From positions 1-45,154 of the forward strand of contig JACPCA010000006.1 in the NCBI GenBank assembly GCA_016180035.1: DNA of 45,154 bases. The letters run 5' to 3'. The notes under the pieces were generated by a model that worked only from the letters and a program-made list of their open reading frames with translations, was not told the DNA's origin and did not search any database. Of the stretch, positions 32,153 through 40,741 are shown in pieces (within the stretch, counting starts at the first letter, position 1; each line of letters opens with the position of its first letter). The translations under genes and the position numbers were made by a program. This stretch comes from Candidatus Woesearchaeota archaeon. GTDB taxonomy: Archaea; Nanobdellota; Nanobdellia; Woesearchaeales; UBA12501.

Positions 32153-32782
32153 CCGTGCCGGGTGCTTTTTCACGTACAGCCTCAGCTTGTTGAACTTGCG
32201 CAGGTACGGGCAGACGATCTTGATGGGATAGACCCTGTTTGCCTTCGTGTCTGCCTCAAAGGCGCGGATCTTGACAAAGTATTTCTCCGCTGCTGTGCCA
32301 GAAATGCTCAAATCCTTGTCAACCCTCCAGGGGATCTGCCTCTTTTCAGGCCAGATGCAGACCAGGACAGCAAGCTGCGTGTCGCCGTGCAGGATCTCTT
32401 CCTTGTCAAAGCCGCTCAGCACGGAAGGGCCGCCCGGGTGAGAATGGAAATCACCGATGACCTTGCTGGTGCTGAAATACGTGAGGAGGCTGTTGATCCT
32501 GTTGATCCGGTTCTGCTTTACGTCAACAGCGTCATACGTCCGCTTGGCTTCCTGATAATAATAAGTGTCGGTCACCAGGTAGTGCTTCTTGTGCACCTCG
32601 CCGAGCAGGATGCCGAAGGACTCTTTCTTGTACACTTCCAGGCATGCCATGACCATTTCTGAGAAGGCAGCTTCGGTGATGGTGACGTTGCGGCGCTTGC
32701 CGAAGGGCTGGACGATCGTGTAATGCTCGAGTTTTCGCCGCCGGATGCCGCCGCGCGCTTTTTTTGAGAGCTTTCTCGCCAT
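32150..32782 (-). CDS. JAMM/MPN-domain metalloprotease
   Basis: 210 residues. The catalytic set is visible: Glu in KKESFGILLGE, then FHSHPGGPSVLSGFD, a perfect HxHx10D motif with the Ser. JAMM proteases cleave isopeptide bonds of ubiquitin-like tags; archaeal members act on SAMP-type modifiers or other proteins. A basic leader (MARKLSKKARGGIRRRK) precedes the domain. The ATG at 32780-32782 suits a TATA box at about 32807-32820 (minus strand), giving a leaderless transcript; a start 24 bp earlier is less likely. Confidence 0.87.
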   Translation of the reverse strand: MARKLSKKARGGIRRRKLEHYTIVQPFGKRRNVTITEAAFSEMVMACLEVYKKESFGILLGEVHKKHYLVTDTYYYQEAKRTYDAVDVKQNRINRINSLLTYFSTSKVIGDFHSHPGGPSVLSGFDKEEILHGDTQLAVLVCIWPEKRQIPWRVDKDLSISGTAAEKYFVKIRAFEADTKANRVYPIKIVCPYLRKFNKLRLYVKKHPAR

Positions 32783-32872
32783 GGAAAAACTATGGCATGC
32801 GCTCATTAATAAATATTCTGATTTGCCGATATTCCGAAAGTAATAAATAGGACATCTGTTTATTCCTACGCT

Positions 32873-33418
32873 ATGCTAGGCGAATTATCGGAGATCAAGC
32901 AGCGCAGGAAGAAGCTGAACCTGTCCCAAAGCGGGCTGGCCAGGCTTGCCGGTGTCTCCCAGTCCCTGATCGCCAAGCTTGAAGCAGGAAAGATCGACCC
33001 GACGTATACCAAGACCAAGAAGATCTTTGAGGCGCTCGATGCCATGCATCAGAAGGATGAGCAAAAAGCAGCAGACGTCATGAACAACAAGATCATTTTC
33101 GTCAGCCCCAAAGATTCTGTCAAGGACACCATCCAGAAGATGAAGCGGCACGAGATCTCCCAACTGCCGGTGATTGACGAGAAGACCGCTGTCGGGTGCG
33201 TCTCCGAAACCACCCTGCTCGACGCGCTTCTTGCCGGCAGGCATTATTCCAGCGTGCAGGACGTCATGGGCGACGCGCCGCCAGTTGTTCCGAAAGAGGC
33301 GTCGCTTACCGTCGTCATGGGCATCCTCCGGCATTTCCCGATGGTGCTGATCTCTTCCAATGGAAAGCTCGTCGGTGTCATCACCAAGCAGGACATGCTG
33401 AAGATGATGCTGGGGTGA
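32873..33418 (+). CDS. XRE-type HTH protein with two CBS domains
   Basis: 181 residues. N-terminal HTH: IKQRRKKLNLSQSGLARLAG, VSQSLIAKLEAGKIDPTY. Two CBS motifs follow: VMNNKIIFVSPKDSVKDTIQ...QLPVIDE, and DVMGDAPPVVPKEASL...GKLVGVITKQDMLKMM. The CBS pair normally binds adenosine nucleotides. This HTH-CBS form is widespread in archaea as a transcriptional regulator. A TATA-like AATAAATA lies near 32842. It ends 6 bp from the convergent antitoxin gene. Confidence 0.9.
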   Translation: MLGELSEIKQRRKKLNLSQSGLARLAGVSQSLIAKLEAGKIDPTYTKTKKIFEALDAMHQKDEQKAADVMNNKIIFVSPKDSVKDTIQKMKRHEISQLPVIDEKTAVGCVSETTLLDALLAGRHYSSVQDVMGDAPPVVPKEASLTVVMGILRHFPMVLISSNGKLVGVITKQDMLKMMLG

Positions 33419-33424
33419 TGTGAT

Positions 33425-33760
33425 CTAAGAAACAATACTGACCTGAAACTTGCCCTCGTCAACAGGCTCAATAATAACTTCCTGCCCTTTCTTCAGCTGA
33501 AGAAACTTACTGATGGATTTTGGTATCTTGACGTCCATCGCATTTCCAGACGTCCCGATTCTTGTTTTTGCAGCGAGGCCCCAGATGCCCTGTCCTCTTG
33601 CTTTTTCCTGAATTTTCTCGAGCGTTGCTGCATCATACAGCGTTTCGCCGCATGAATCGCAGACGAGAGCTTCAAAAGTCCCAAGTGTCCTGCCTAACAG
33701 CTTATACGGAACATTTTTTTTCCGCAATTGCCCCTTTTCACACTCGTCGCATCGCTCCAT
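33425..33760 (-). CDS. YgiT/MqsA-type zinc finger fused to an AbrB domain, pair 2 antitoxin
   Basis: 111 residues. CDECEKG...CDSCGETLYD gives the two CxxC pairs. RGQGIWGLAAKTRIG is the hinge, and the AbrB domain is SGNAMDVKIPKSISKFLQLKKGQEVII. The arrangement, length and hinge match the protein at 18472. It lies four bases after the DUF4258 toxin-like gene, toxin first. It probably binds the toxin and its own promoter. Confidence 0.85.
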   Translation of the reverse strand: MERCDECEKGQLRKKNVPYKLLGRTLGTFEALVCDSCGETLYDAATLEKIQEKARGQGIWGLAAKTRIGTSGNAMDVKIPKSISKFLQLKKGQEVIIEPVDEGKFQVSIVS

Positions 33761-33764
33761 GTTC

Positions 33765-33977
33765 TCACCTGTTGACGAACACTGTTTTTATCTTGTATTG
33801 CATTCCTTTTCTTTTCCAAGCAACTGAATAATAGGTATAGACGCTGAGATACCCGTCCGTTTGCTGAAATCTGCTTCCCTTGCTGATGGCGCTGCATACC
33901 TGGGCTGGAGTGATCCCCTCGATGATCATCTTGTCAGCTGCATGCTTGGTGATGATAAGATCGTTCTGGGAAAGCAT
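33765..33977 (-). CDS. DUF4258-type putative toxin, pair 2
   Basis: 70 residues. TKHAADKMIIEGITPAQVCSAI and the end YKIKTVFVNR match the pair 1 protein (SHAKERMAVHGIT, YKIKTVFVD). The conserved His and the C-terminal strand are kept. I use the ATG at 33975-33977; TTG ATG precedes it, as in pair 1. A TATA-like sequence lies at 34016-34024 (minus strand). The two pairs are separated by about 15 kb and are diverged in sequence. Confidence 0.82.
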   Translation of the reverse strand: MLSQNDLIITKHAADKMIIEGITPAQVCSAISKGSRFQQTDGYLSVYTYYSVAWKRKGMQYKIKTVFVNR

Positions 33978-34069
33978 CAAAACACCTACGAATAAGTACT
34001 AACTAATACGAACTTGTATATAAAGTTTGCGGAGAAATATTAATAAGCAGGCATTATCAGCAATATGGT

Positions 34070-35167
34070 ATGTCCCTTTCCGCCCTTTACTCCACCCAGA
34101 TCTCTTTCACGGAATGGTTTGAGCGCATCGGCCACAGCAAAACAGAAGCGATGCGCCAAGAAGACAATGCCAAGCGCGACCGGCTTCAGCGGCTTCAGGA
34201 GATCATCGGGCTTCCGTTTGACAAGCCAACATCATTTCTTGCAACCGAGCTGGACAAGAATGATCCATCCTTTTCAGCCTTTCTTCAGGAGCACGGGCAG
34301 GAGCTTTGCGCCCTGCGGCTTATGCCGTTTGATGCGTCACTGCCCAAGCTTCGTATGCGCGGCCTTACAGTGCACGACGTCGTTGAAACATGGTATCCCC
34401 GGCAGGGCATTGACCCTTCAAAATACAAGGCAGACTTTGTCCCCCATGCGGAGGATACGCGCTGGTCAACCATTTTTGTTGTTAATAAGCACGGCATTTT
34501 CGGGGAAATTATCCGAGGCGGTCATCACCACTTGACGCAAGGGTTTTATGACAGTGACAAGCCCATCCTCTTCTCGTTCGACTTTCGGGAATGGAGAACA
34601 GATCCCCTCTCAAAAGAAGCAGAAGCACATTTGAGAGAGGTTATAGAAAAACTTCGCGTGATTGAGGAGACGAAGAAGGCTGCCATAAAGAATGAATTTG
34701 GCGCGTCGTTCTTTAACGATTATCTTTCTGGTTATTTTGAAACGACATGGAACGAAGGGCACGGAGTATGGTTCATTGATTACAACAGGATTTTGGGGGA
34801 GATGTATAGCGATGTTGTTCCAAAACTTCCTCCACGATCAAAGAATGTGGAACTTCGAGGACAGGTTGGCAACAAGGGGAACGTGTCTGGAATCGCAAGA
34901 ATCATCACTAAAGAAAATCTCTCAACAGCCATAGTGAACGACGGCGACATCCTCATCTGCGAGATGACAACACCTGACTTTGTGCCATTGATGAAGAAGG
35001 CAGGAGCCATCGTCACCGACAAGGGAGGCATCCTTACCCATGCAGCGATTGTGGCGAGGGAGTTGGGAAAGCCGTGTGTTGTGGGGGTTGGAAGGGCGGT
35101 GGCGGCGATACAAGAGGGAGAGATGGTGGAAGTTGATGCGATGACAGGGGTGGTGCGGAGGCTATAG
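34070..35167 (+). CDS. Protein with a C-terminal phosphohistidine (PEP-utilising) mobile domain
   Basis: 365 residues. The C-terminal 105 residues are the PEP-utilising enzyme mobile domain: GNVSGIARIIT, DILICEMTTPDFVPLMKKAG, IVTDKGGILTHAAIVARELG, with H324 as the presumed phosphorylated histidine. The 260-residue N-terminal part (ATELDKNDPSFSAF, HGIFGEIIRGGHHHL, GASFFNDYLSGYFET) does not show ATP-grasp or TIM-barrel motifs, so it is not pyruvate phosphate dikinase. It may act with a separate nucleotide-binding protein (inference). The TATA-like AAATATTAA near 34036-34044 precedes the ATG at 34070. Confidence 0.75.
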   Translation: MSLSALYSTQISFTEWFERIGHSKTEAMRQEDNAKRDRLQRLQEIIGLPFDKPTSFLATELDKNDPSFSAFLQEHGQELCALRLMPFDASLPKLRMRGLTVHDVVETWYPRQGIDPSKYKADFVPHAEDTRWSTIFVVNKHGIFGEIIRGGHHHLTQGFYDSDKPILFSFDFREWRTDPLSKEAEAHLREVIEKLRVIEETKKAAIKNEFGASFFNDYLSGYFETTWNEGHGVWFIDYNRILGEMYSDVVPKLPPRSKNVELRGQVGNKGNVSGIARIITKENLSTAIVNDGDILICEMTTPDFVPLMKKAGAIVTDKGGILTHAAIVARELGKPCVVGVGRAVAAIQEGEMVEVDAMTGVVRRL

Positions 35168-35236
35168 AGTTGACTTTACTGTTCTAAACGATTTCAAAGA
35201 AGCTTCAAGATATGTTCTGTGTGCTATACCTACTAA

Positions 35237-35629
35237 TCAATTGGTGAAATCGATTCGTTTTAAAGAGGCAATGCGGTCGAATGAAGCATCACTGCTAACG
35301 ATGGCGTCAGCACCATCTGCTGCAAGAACAGCATGCAGCGCATCGGCTGGGCTTAACCTGTTTTCTGCGCTAAGAAAAACAGCTTGCCCCATCTGCTTGG
35401 CGTTAAAATCCTGCACAGTGCACATAGCAGCTACCGCCCGGAGGGCATCCACCATCTTCTTTTGCTGTCCATTCTTGTATAGATAAAACCATATCTCTAA
35501 ACAGCATACGGTTGAGGTTGTTTTCTCTGCAGCACTGTATTTCTCAAAAAATGCTATGGCTGCTTTTTTATGCCGATCCTCTTCTTTCAAGAGGGCTAAG
35601 AACACATCAGTATCAAGGTAGAGCTTCAT
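35237..35629 (-). CDS. vapC: VapC-type PIN-domain toxin, second locus
   Basis: 130 residues. The PIN acids are seen in LYLDTDVFLALL (D6), CLEIWFYL (E45), LSPADALHAVLA and SSDASFD. As a VapC-like RNase it would be inhibited by the AbrB protein upstream; the genes overlap by four bases. Sequence and length differ from the first VapC (3479), so they are separate acquisitions rather than a recent duplication (inference). Confidence 0.88.
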   Translation of the reverse strand: MKLYLDTDVFLALLKEEDRHKKAAIAFFEKYSAAEKTTSTVCCLEIWFYLYKNGQQKKMVDALRAVAAMCTVQDFNAKQMGQAVFLSAENRLSPADALHAVLAADGADAIVSSDASFDRIASLKRIDFTN

Positions 35630-35868
35630 GAAAAGAAGACCTCCTCCGCTTCCCTTTTCATTTCTAAAGGGGTTTTCTTTGTTTTGATATTGATGGAGGA
35701 GAGAAACTTTACAGGGTCATCTATCTTTGGCAGGGCTTTTATGACCAGCTCATGATTTTGTGGCATTATCATAACATGATCCGTTATTCCTATCTCTTCC
35801 CGAAGCTCTTGGGGAACGTGGATTCTTCCCTTCTTGTCTACTGGTAATATAAGTTTCCCACTAATCAT
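35626..35868 (-). CDS. vapB: VapB-type AbrB antitoxin, second locus
   Basis: 80 residues. AbrB domain: LILPVDKKGRIHVPQELREEIG, then DHVMIMPQNHELVIKAL, with a charged helical tail (KTPLEMKREAEEVFFS). The ATG at 35866-35868 is preceded by a TATA box at 35890-35901 (minus strand), so it is leaderless. It is followed with overlap by vapC. Confidence 0.86.
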   Translation of the reverse strand: MISGKLILPVDKKGRIHVPQELREEIGITDHVMIMPQNHELVIKALPKIDDPVKFLSSINIKTKKTPLEMKREAEEVFFS

Positions 35869-36045
35869 TTTAATATTAAAGACCCACTTCTATTTAAATA
35901 TTTCTATTCCCACTTATAAAGAAGCAGCGAGTACTGAAGCAGATGAACTGAACACAAGAACAAGAAGGTTCTTTTCTGGGCTGGAACGGTTGGCGAGAGG
36001 TATGTTGGAAAGCAAACTGTTGAGAACATATAATCGGCATAAACG

Positions 36046-37158
36046 CTAAAGAGTTGATTTCCCCCATAATTCCTCAAAATATTTCTTATAGACAGCAACG
36101 GTTTCCTTGTTCTTGTTCACGATCACCCTAAACTTCTTTTCTGTGTACACGAAGGTTGCGATCATGGTGTCGGACAACGAGATGCAGGCGGGGCCTTGAA
36201 GCTCTTTGGGGAGAAAGCGGACGTCAAAGTCTTTTTTTGATTCTGTCCTTTGGCCGAAGTAGTCGCGGCTTTCGCTGTCGTCGTAAGAAATGATCCTGAC
36301 GGGGATGCCCCTCTTGATCCTCTCAACGTGCCATTGGTCGCTCACGTCCTTAGTGTACACATCAGCAAGAAGCTTGTTGTATCCAAAGCCGATAAATTCT
36401 TTGGTATCATTCAGCAATTCAAAAAAGGCAAGCTGAATTCCTTTAGATCCAGAATAAATCTTGACTTCCCTGTCCCAGATGGCGTTAAAGAAGGCGATCG
36501 TATTGCCTGCTATCTCCTTGCTCTTGAGGAGGATGGCTATCGGCACGTCGCCCCACAAGATGATAAGGACGTTCTCGCCAAAAGTGAACGTGGACGTTAT
36601 GGAATGCTCTTCTTCAGACAAAAGATCTGTTTCGGCGGCATCGAGATGAACATCTTCGCTGCTGAGGATCTTCAGGTGAATATTCTGCTTGATGCGCCGC
36701 TTGTTCCAGATATCAAAATGAACAGGAAGCGCTTCTTGAAATTTTTGCAATGTGCCGTACAAATAGATGGCCTTTCTCTCGCTCAGCATGAGGTTGACGG
36801 CGGTCATGACCCCTTTGATGCTGGAATACACCTCCACTTCCGGGCCTCTCTGCAACCCTTTCTTGAGCTGCTCAAGCTCTGGCAGGATCTCTTTGACCTG
36901 CTCCTCTCGTTCCTTGAGCACTGCAAGAAGCTGGGAAGGGTCTGCTGCCTTGAAGTATTTCTTGCTGTCCTTGATGATGGAGCTGACAAGGCCAAAATCG
37001 CTGAGTTTCTTGAGGCGGTCATAGGTGAACGTCCTGTTCATGCCATTCCGCCGAGCTATAGCACTGGCAGTGGCTTCTCCAATCGTGAGGAGGGCGAGGT
37101 ACACCTTGACTTCGGCGTCAGTAAGGCCGAACTGCTGGAGGACGGTTTCTTTGGGCAT
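36046..37158 (-). CDS. TrmB-family transcription regulator
   Basis: 370 residues. N-terminal winged helix (10-75): QFGLTDAEVKVYLALLTIGEAT, RNGMNRTFTYDRLKKLSDFGLV. A coiled-coil (ILPELEQLKKGLQ) leads to the TrmB sensor domain: EVEVYSSIKGVMTAVNLML, AIYLYGTLQKF and EVKIYSGSKG. TrmB proteins usually respond to sugars. This gene is transcribed away from the PLP-fold/methyltransferase pair, with palindromic sites between them. TATA at about 37178-37188 (minus strand). Confidence 0.87.
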   Translation of the reverse strand: MPKETVLQQFGLTDAEVKVYLALLTIGEATASAIARRNGMNRTFTYDRLKKLSDFGLVSSIIKDSKKYFKAADPSQLLAVLKEREEQVKEILPELEQLKKGLQRGPEVEVYSSIKGVMTAVNLMLSERKAIYLYGTLQKFQEALPVHFDIWNKRRIKQNIHLKILSSEDVHLDAAETDLLSEEEHSITSTFTFGENVLIILWGDVPIAILLKSKEIAGNTIAFFNAIWDREVKIYSGSKGIQLAFFELLNDTKEFIGFGYNKLLADVYTKDVSDQWHVERIKRGIPVRIISYDDSESRDYFGQRTESKKDFDVRFLPKELQGPACISLSDTMIATFVYTEKKFRVIVNKNKETVAVYKKYFEELWGKSTL

Positions 37159-37354
37159 GGTGGAGTTTATTTTAGTAAAATATACTTTTGTGTGAAAGTT
37201 TAGTTTGCTAAACTATACTTTTAGGGTATTTTGTGGTTTAGTGAACTATAGTTTAGCTGTTTCTCTATATAAATCTTGTCGTTTTATAATAAGACAACAT
37301 ACATTCTTATAGAAGTTGATACCACGAAATAGTAACAAAAAGTGAGGTGAGACG
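37159..37354. promoter_or_regulatory. Divergent promoter with repeated TAGT/ACTA palindromes
   Basis: Three overlapping palindromes lie between the trmB start and the PLP-fold gene: TAGTTTGCTAAACTA at about 37202-37216, TAGTGAACTA at about 37239-37248 and AACTATAGTT at about 37244-37253. The trmB TATA box is at 37178-37188 and that of the plus-strand gene at about 37264-37273, so a bound repressor would cover both. The TAGT/ACTA half-sites are plausible TrmB operators (inference). A ribosome site GAGGTGAG precedes the ATG at 37355. Confidence 0.65.
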
Positions 37355-38410
37355 ATGACACAAACAACCATGACGCTCGACCGACGCCACCCCTACGACA
37401 ACTTATCAGACAGGATAGGAAACACCCCTCTTATTAGATTTCAGGGAGAAGTTCCACATGGAAATAGGATCTGGATCAAGCGAGAATACGACAATCCATT
37501 TGGAAGCCATTACGATCGTGTCTATCTTGCACTGTTTGACCACTTTGAAAAACTAGGTATAATTAAGCCGGGTAGCAAGGTTCTTGAAACAACATCTGGA
37601 ACTGCTGGTGTATCATACGCTGGCATTGGGCGAGAACTTGGCTACGAATGCCATGTTGCAATACCAAAAGGTATGGACAATGCCGTCATCGAAGCCATAC
37701 GGCAGCAGGGAGCAACGCCCTACTTTACCCCAGAACAAGATTACATCGCTGGATTCCCAACTTTCTTACGATCATTTCTTCGTGAGCATCGCGGTGAATT
37801 TACCTTTCTCAATCACTCCATGACTCAACAACGCGGGCCTGGCGGATCAGTTCCAGCAAACAACGAAACAACATTGCAGGCAATGGCAGGAATAACACGA
37901 GAAATACAGCAAGAGCTTCCAGTTGTTGACTATTTCATCCCCGCTGTCGGCAACGGTTCCAGCATCCTCGGTCCCGCTATGGAATTGGAGGACACTACAA
38001 AAGTCGTTGTCTTCGAATCGTTCCAATCAGCTGTTGCTTACGACCAGAAATGTCCAGGAGATTACGAGAGAAGATACGGCATCAAGCCTGGAACTTTGCC
38101 GCGCCACAAGCTCCGAGGAACAAGCTATCCAGGCATTGACTTTCCTCACATCAGAAATGCGATTACACAAGGAATAATCGACGATGTTGCTCTTGTCAGC
38201 GATGCAGAGATCGACCGGCATTATCATGCGTCAACTGGGAGAGATGATACAGTATCCCTGCCTCACTGGGATGTTCAGTTCATGGGGCACAAGGATCTTG
38301 GAAAGACTGGCAGGGCTGGAATAGCTGTTGCGTTACGGCTTGCGGAGAAAGTTGCTGACAAGAATCTGGTCATCATCGCGTATGACAAGGCAGAGAGGTA
38401 CGACCGATGA
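37355..38410 (+). CDS. Cysteine-synthase-like PLP-fold protein lacking the catalytic lysine
   Basis: 351 residues. IGNTPLIRF, SGTAGVSYAGIGRELGYECHV (substrate loop) and PAVGNGSSILG (PLP phosphate loop) place it in the cysteine synthase/tryptophan synthase beta family. The family motif GSxKDR holds the PLP-binding lysine; here the sequence is PFGSHYDR, so Tyr53 replaces it. The DNA reads TAC. Loss of the lysine argues against ordinary PLP chemistry; it could be a regulatory or substrate-binding version, or use another group. It overlaps the methyltransferase gene by four bases and is divergent from trmB. Confidence 0.78.
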   Translation: MTQTTMTLDRRHPYDNLSDRIGNTPLIRFQGEVPHGNRIWIKREYDNPFGSHYDRVYLALFDHFEKLGIIKPGSKVLETTSGTAGVSYAGIGRELGYECHVAIPKGMDNAVIEAIRQQGATPYFTPEQDYIAGFPTFLRSFLREHRGEFTFLNHSMTQQRGPGGSVPANNETTLQAMAGITREIQQELPVVDYFIPAVGNGSSILGPAMELEDTTKVVVFESFQSAVAYDQKCPGDYERRYGIKPGTLPRHKLRGTSYPGIDFPHIRNAITQGIIDDVALVSDAEIDRHYHASTGRDDTVSLPHWDVQFMGHKDLGKTGRAGIAVALRLAEKVADKNLVIIAYDKAERYDR

Positions 38411-39036
38411 TTGACAAGAACATACTCGAAGCCCATTACGCAGAGTATGCCAGTCAGCCACAAGAATGGGTGGCAAACATGGAGCAGACAAAAAGATCGA
38501 TTGTTGCGCATGTTCTTGATGAAGCTACTGGCTATACTCAGCGTTGGCTCCCTTCTTCTCAAAGGAGAAATGTTCTTGTCCTTGGAGCTTCGGATAAGCG
38601 TTATCTTTCAATACACCATCGAATATTCAATGCAGAGTTGGGAAATGCAAGCGTAACGACGTACGACATTGATGCAGAACATCTTGGCAGAGGCCCAACT
38701 GTCATAGAGCATGATGTCACTCGGCCATTTCCAAGAAAAGAATATGATCTTGTCTTCAGCCATGAATTGATGAAATTTCTAACGCCGGAAGAGCAGGTTC
38801 TGGCAATCGGTAACGCGCATGATACCTTAGTTCGCGGCGGCCTTGCCATGCATATTATCCATGAGCCATCCATCAAAGGAACAGCTGAATTGAGAGAGTG
38901 GCAATATCGTGTTGATCCATCAGAACTGGAACGAAGGCTTCTCTGGGATGGAATACCAGCAATCCGGCTTGAATTTGAGAGCGAGAGCAGTGTTGATTGG
39001 CTGCGGCATACGGTAGCGCTGGTGACGCCGAGGTGA
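38407..39036 (+). CDS. Class I SAM-dependent methyltransferase-like protein
   Basis: 209 residues. The Rossmann pattern is NVLVLGASDKRYL (motif I, without the usual GxGxG), TTYDID (motif II), IEHDVTRPFPRKEYDLVFSHELMKFL (motifs III-IV), then GGLAMHIIHE. It starts ATGA, overlapping the PLP-fold stop, so the pair is translationally coupled. A shared pathway is likely: the PLP-fold protein could prepare or bind a substrate that is then methylated (inference). The degenerate motif I keeps function open. Confidence 0.7.
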   Translation: MIDKNILEAHYAEYASQPQEWVANMEQTKRSIVAHVLDEATGYTQRWLPSSQRRNVLVLGASDKRYLSIHHRIFNAELGNASVTTYDIDAEHLGRGPTVIEHDVTRPFPRKEYDLVFSHELMKFLTPEEQVLAIGNAHDTLVRGGLAMHIIHEPSIKGTAELREWQYRVDPSELERRLLWDGIPAIRLEFESESSVDWLRHTVALVTPR

Positions 39037-39058
39037 TATTCTTGTCTTGGCAATATCG

Positions 39059-40741
39059 CTATCTCATCGTTCCAGACGCGCGTTCCCTATCCAACTTTTC
39101 AAGATCTTCCAATTTCCATCGTTCCGGCCAGCGGTGCAGCTCATGCGATGGCTCGCTGCCCTGAAGAAGGCCGTACATGGCGCCGCAGATCTCTTGGATG
39201 CCTGGCACATCCCCTTCAAAGAACGCGCGATAGGCAAGATTCTGGATGATCAACGGCGCGGTGTGGTTATCGATGTCCGGGCTTGGATAGTCCCTTGATG
39301 ATGCTGTCAAATCTTTTTTAGTCATGCTGAGCCAGCCAAGCAAGCGGGCAAGAAGCTGCCGCCGATTCTGTTCATGGTGATACGTGATATTTTGCGATGT
39401 GACCGCTCCATGGAGCAACGGATCTCCTACCCGTGCATACCCGCCATAGTCCAGGCAGTAGGTTTGGACTGGCCCACGGCCTTCGCTTTCGATAGCAACT
39501 CCTACCCCTTTGTTGTCTAGCATAGAATCAGAGATGACAATGCCGGCCGCGTGGTTGAGCGCTACAAAGTGAGCGATGTGTGCAGGGACGATATACCGGC
39601 GCGGAGAAGGCTCTGAAAGAATAAAGTCGAGGCCAAACGTCTCTCCAAAATCAGCATCCAGCATATCAAAAACGATATATCCCTCTCCAGAAGAATGGAC
39701 CATCGGAAAATAAGGTTTTGCTGCAGCAAACGGCGCTGGAGGAAAAGGGACATGGCCGGTTGTACGAGCCTTGTCATACTCTGCAGCTAAGGCCAGCAGG
39801 ATAGCTGCTTCCTTCTTGATAACATCAGAACTATAGCCTGTCGAGGTACGTGCTTTCTTAATAGCTACAGGACTGCCTGCAGGGGATACTGCGCAGTAAA
39901 CGCGGCCCATTACTCCCTCCCCGATCTCTAAAACATTTGTATAAACAGCGCCGTCAAGAGCCATGGTGTTTCCACTGATCATAGTACGATCACGCCGCTC
40001 ATCAGATCTCCAGTTCATCAAACGCAGAGTTCGCTGCTGTTGTCTCTCTGTCGTATAAGGCTGTCGAACCCTTCGCCGGGGATGAATAATCAAAGGGTCA
40101 TCAGCTCCACCAGGAACAGCTGTCTCTGGTTGGCCATCTCTTTTGTACCTATCTTCTTGGAAATACACTGCAAGGGTACAAGCTGTTCCAATGATATCGC
40201 CATCCTTTAGCCGCTGTTCTCCGTCACACGACTTGGTATTGAGGGTTAGCGTTCCTGCCTTTGCAGGCAGTATCGTCCTTTCGCCAATCCCCCGTCCATC
40301 GCTGATGGAGAATACCACCCCTCCAACCATGTCGAAGATGTGCATTTCTCTGTAGTGTTCTTGAAGAAGTTCCCACTGATCCGGTGAAAGCTGTTCTTTC
40401 CACACGGCCATGGCTTCTTCCTCTGGTGCCGCCAAACGATACGGGTCGTAATGCCAACCTGGCTGTTCTGTTCCGCAAACTATTGGAAACGGCTTTAACC
40501 CTTCTATTTTTTCAACCTCAGAATCTGGAGGAAGCGGAAACAGCCGATGCATTCCCATATTAAACTGAGCCGGAAAATAGAGGAAGTCGGTGGATCTTCT
40601 CAAGAAGGGAGCGGCGGCAGCCCTATCCTGCTCAAAGGCTTGGCGCGCCTGCTGGCGGAGTTCGGCAAGGCTCATCACTGGCTTTGGCTTGTCAAGGACC
40701 ATAGTCTCCAGTGTCGTCCACTCAAAGAGTTTATCGTTCAT
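39059..40741 (-). CDS. Protein kinase-like protein with N-terminal FHA-like region
   Basis: 560 residues from the ATG at 40739-40741. Residues 135-195 look like the end of an FHA domain (VVFSISDGRGIGERTILP, QRLKDGDIIGTACTLAVYF). The kinase (260-470) has glycine loop LEIGEGVMGRVYCA and VAIKK with K295, so the lysine is canonical, unlike in the kinases at 25984 and 28809. The catalytic loop is IVISDSMLDN (D405, N410) and DFG is DYG (431-433), so it is divergent but keeps the essential acids. TATA at 40763-40772 (minus strand), leaderless. It ends 22 bp from the end of the convergent methyltransferase gene. Confidence 0.72.
   Translation of the reverse strand: MNDKLFEWTTLETMVLDKPKPVMSLAELRQQARQAFEQDRAAAAPFLRRSTDFLYFPAQFNMGMHRLFPLPPDSEVEKIEGLKPFPIVCGTEQPGWHYDPYRLAAPEEEAMAVWKEQLSPDQWELLQEHYREMHIFDMVGGVVFSISDGRGIGERTILPAKAGTLTLNTKSCDGEQRLKDGDIIGTACTLAVYFQEDRYKRDGQPETAVPGGADDPLIIHPRRRVRQPYTTERQQQRTLRLMNWRSDERRDRTMISGNTMALDGAVYTNVLEIGEGVMGRVYCAVSPAGSPVAIKKARTSTGYSSDVIKKEAAILLALAAEYDKARTTGHVPFPPAPFAAAKPYFPMVHSSGEGYIVFDMLDADFGETFGLDFILSEPSPRRYIVPAHIAHFVALNHAAGIVISDSMLDNKGVGVAIESEGRGPVQTYCLDYGGYARVGDPLLHGAVTSQNITYHHEQNRRQLLARLLGWLSMTKKDLTASSRDYPSPDIDNHTAPLIIQNLAYRAFFEGDVPGIQEICGAMYGLLQGSEPSHELHRWPERWKLEDLEKLDRERASGTMR

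Noticed and set aside
35904-36098. 64-codon minus-strand open frame between trmB and vapB
   Set aside because: It overlaps the end of trmB and its sequence is low in complexity. The region contains the vapB TATA box, so it is promoter DNA.
36250-37203. 317-codon plus-strand open frame
   Set aside because: It is antisense to the TrmB gene, which has a complete winged-helix and sensor domain. No motif was seen in the antisense frame.
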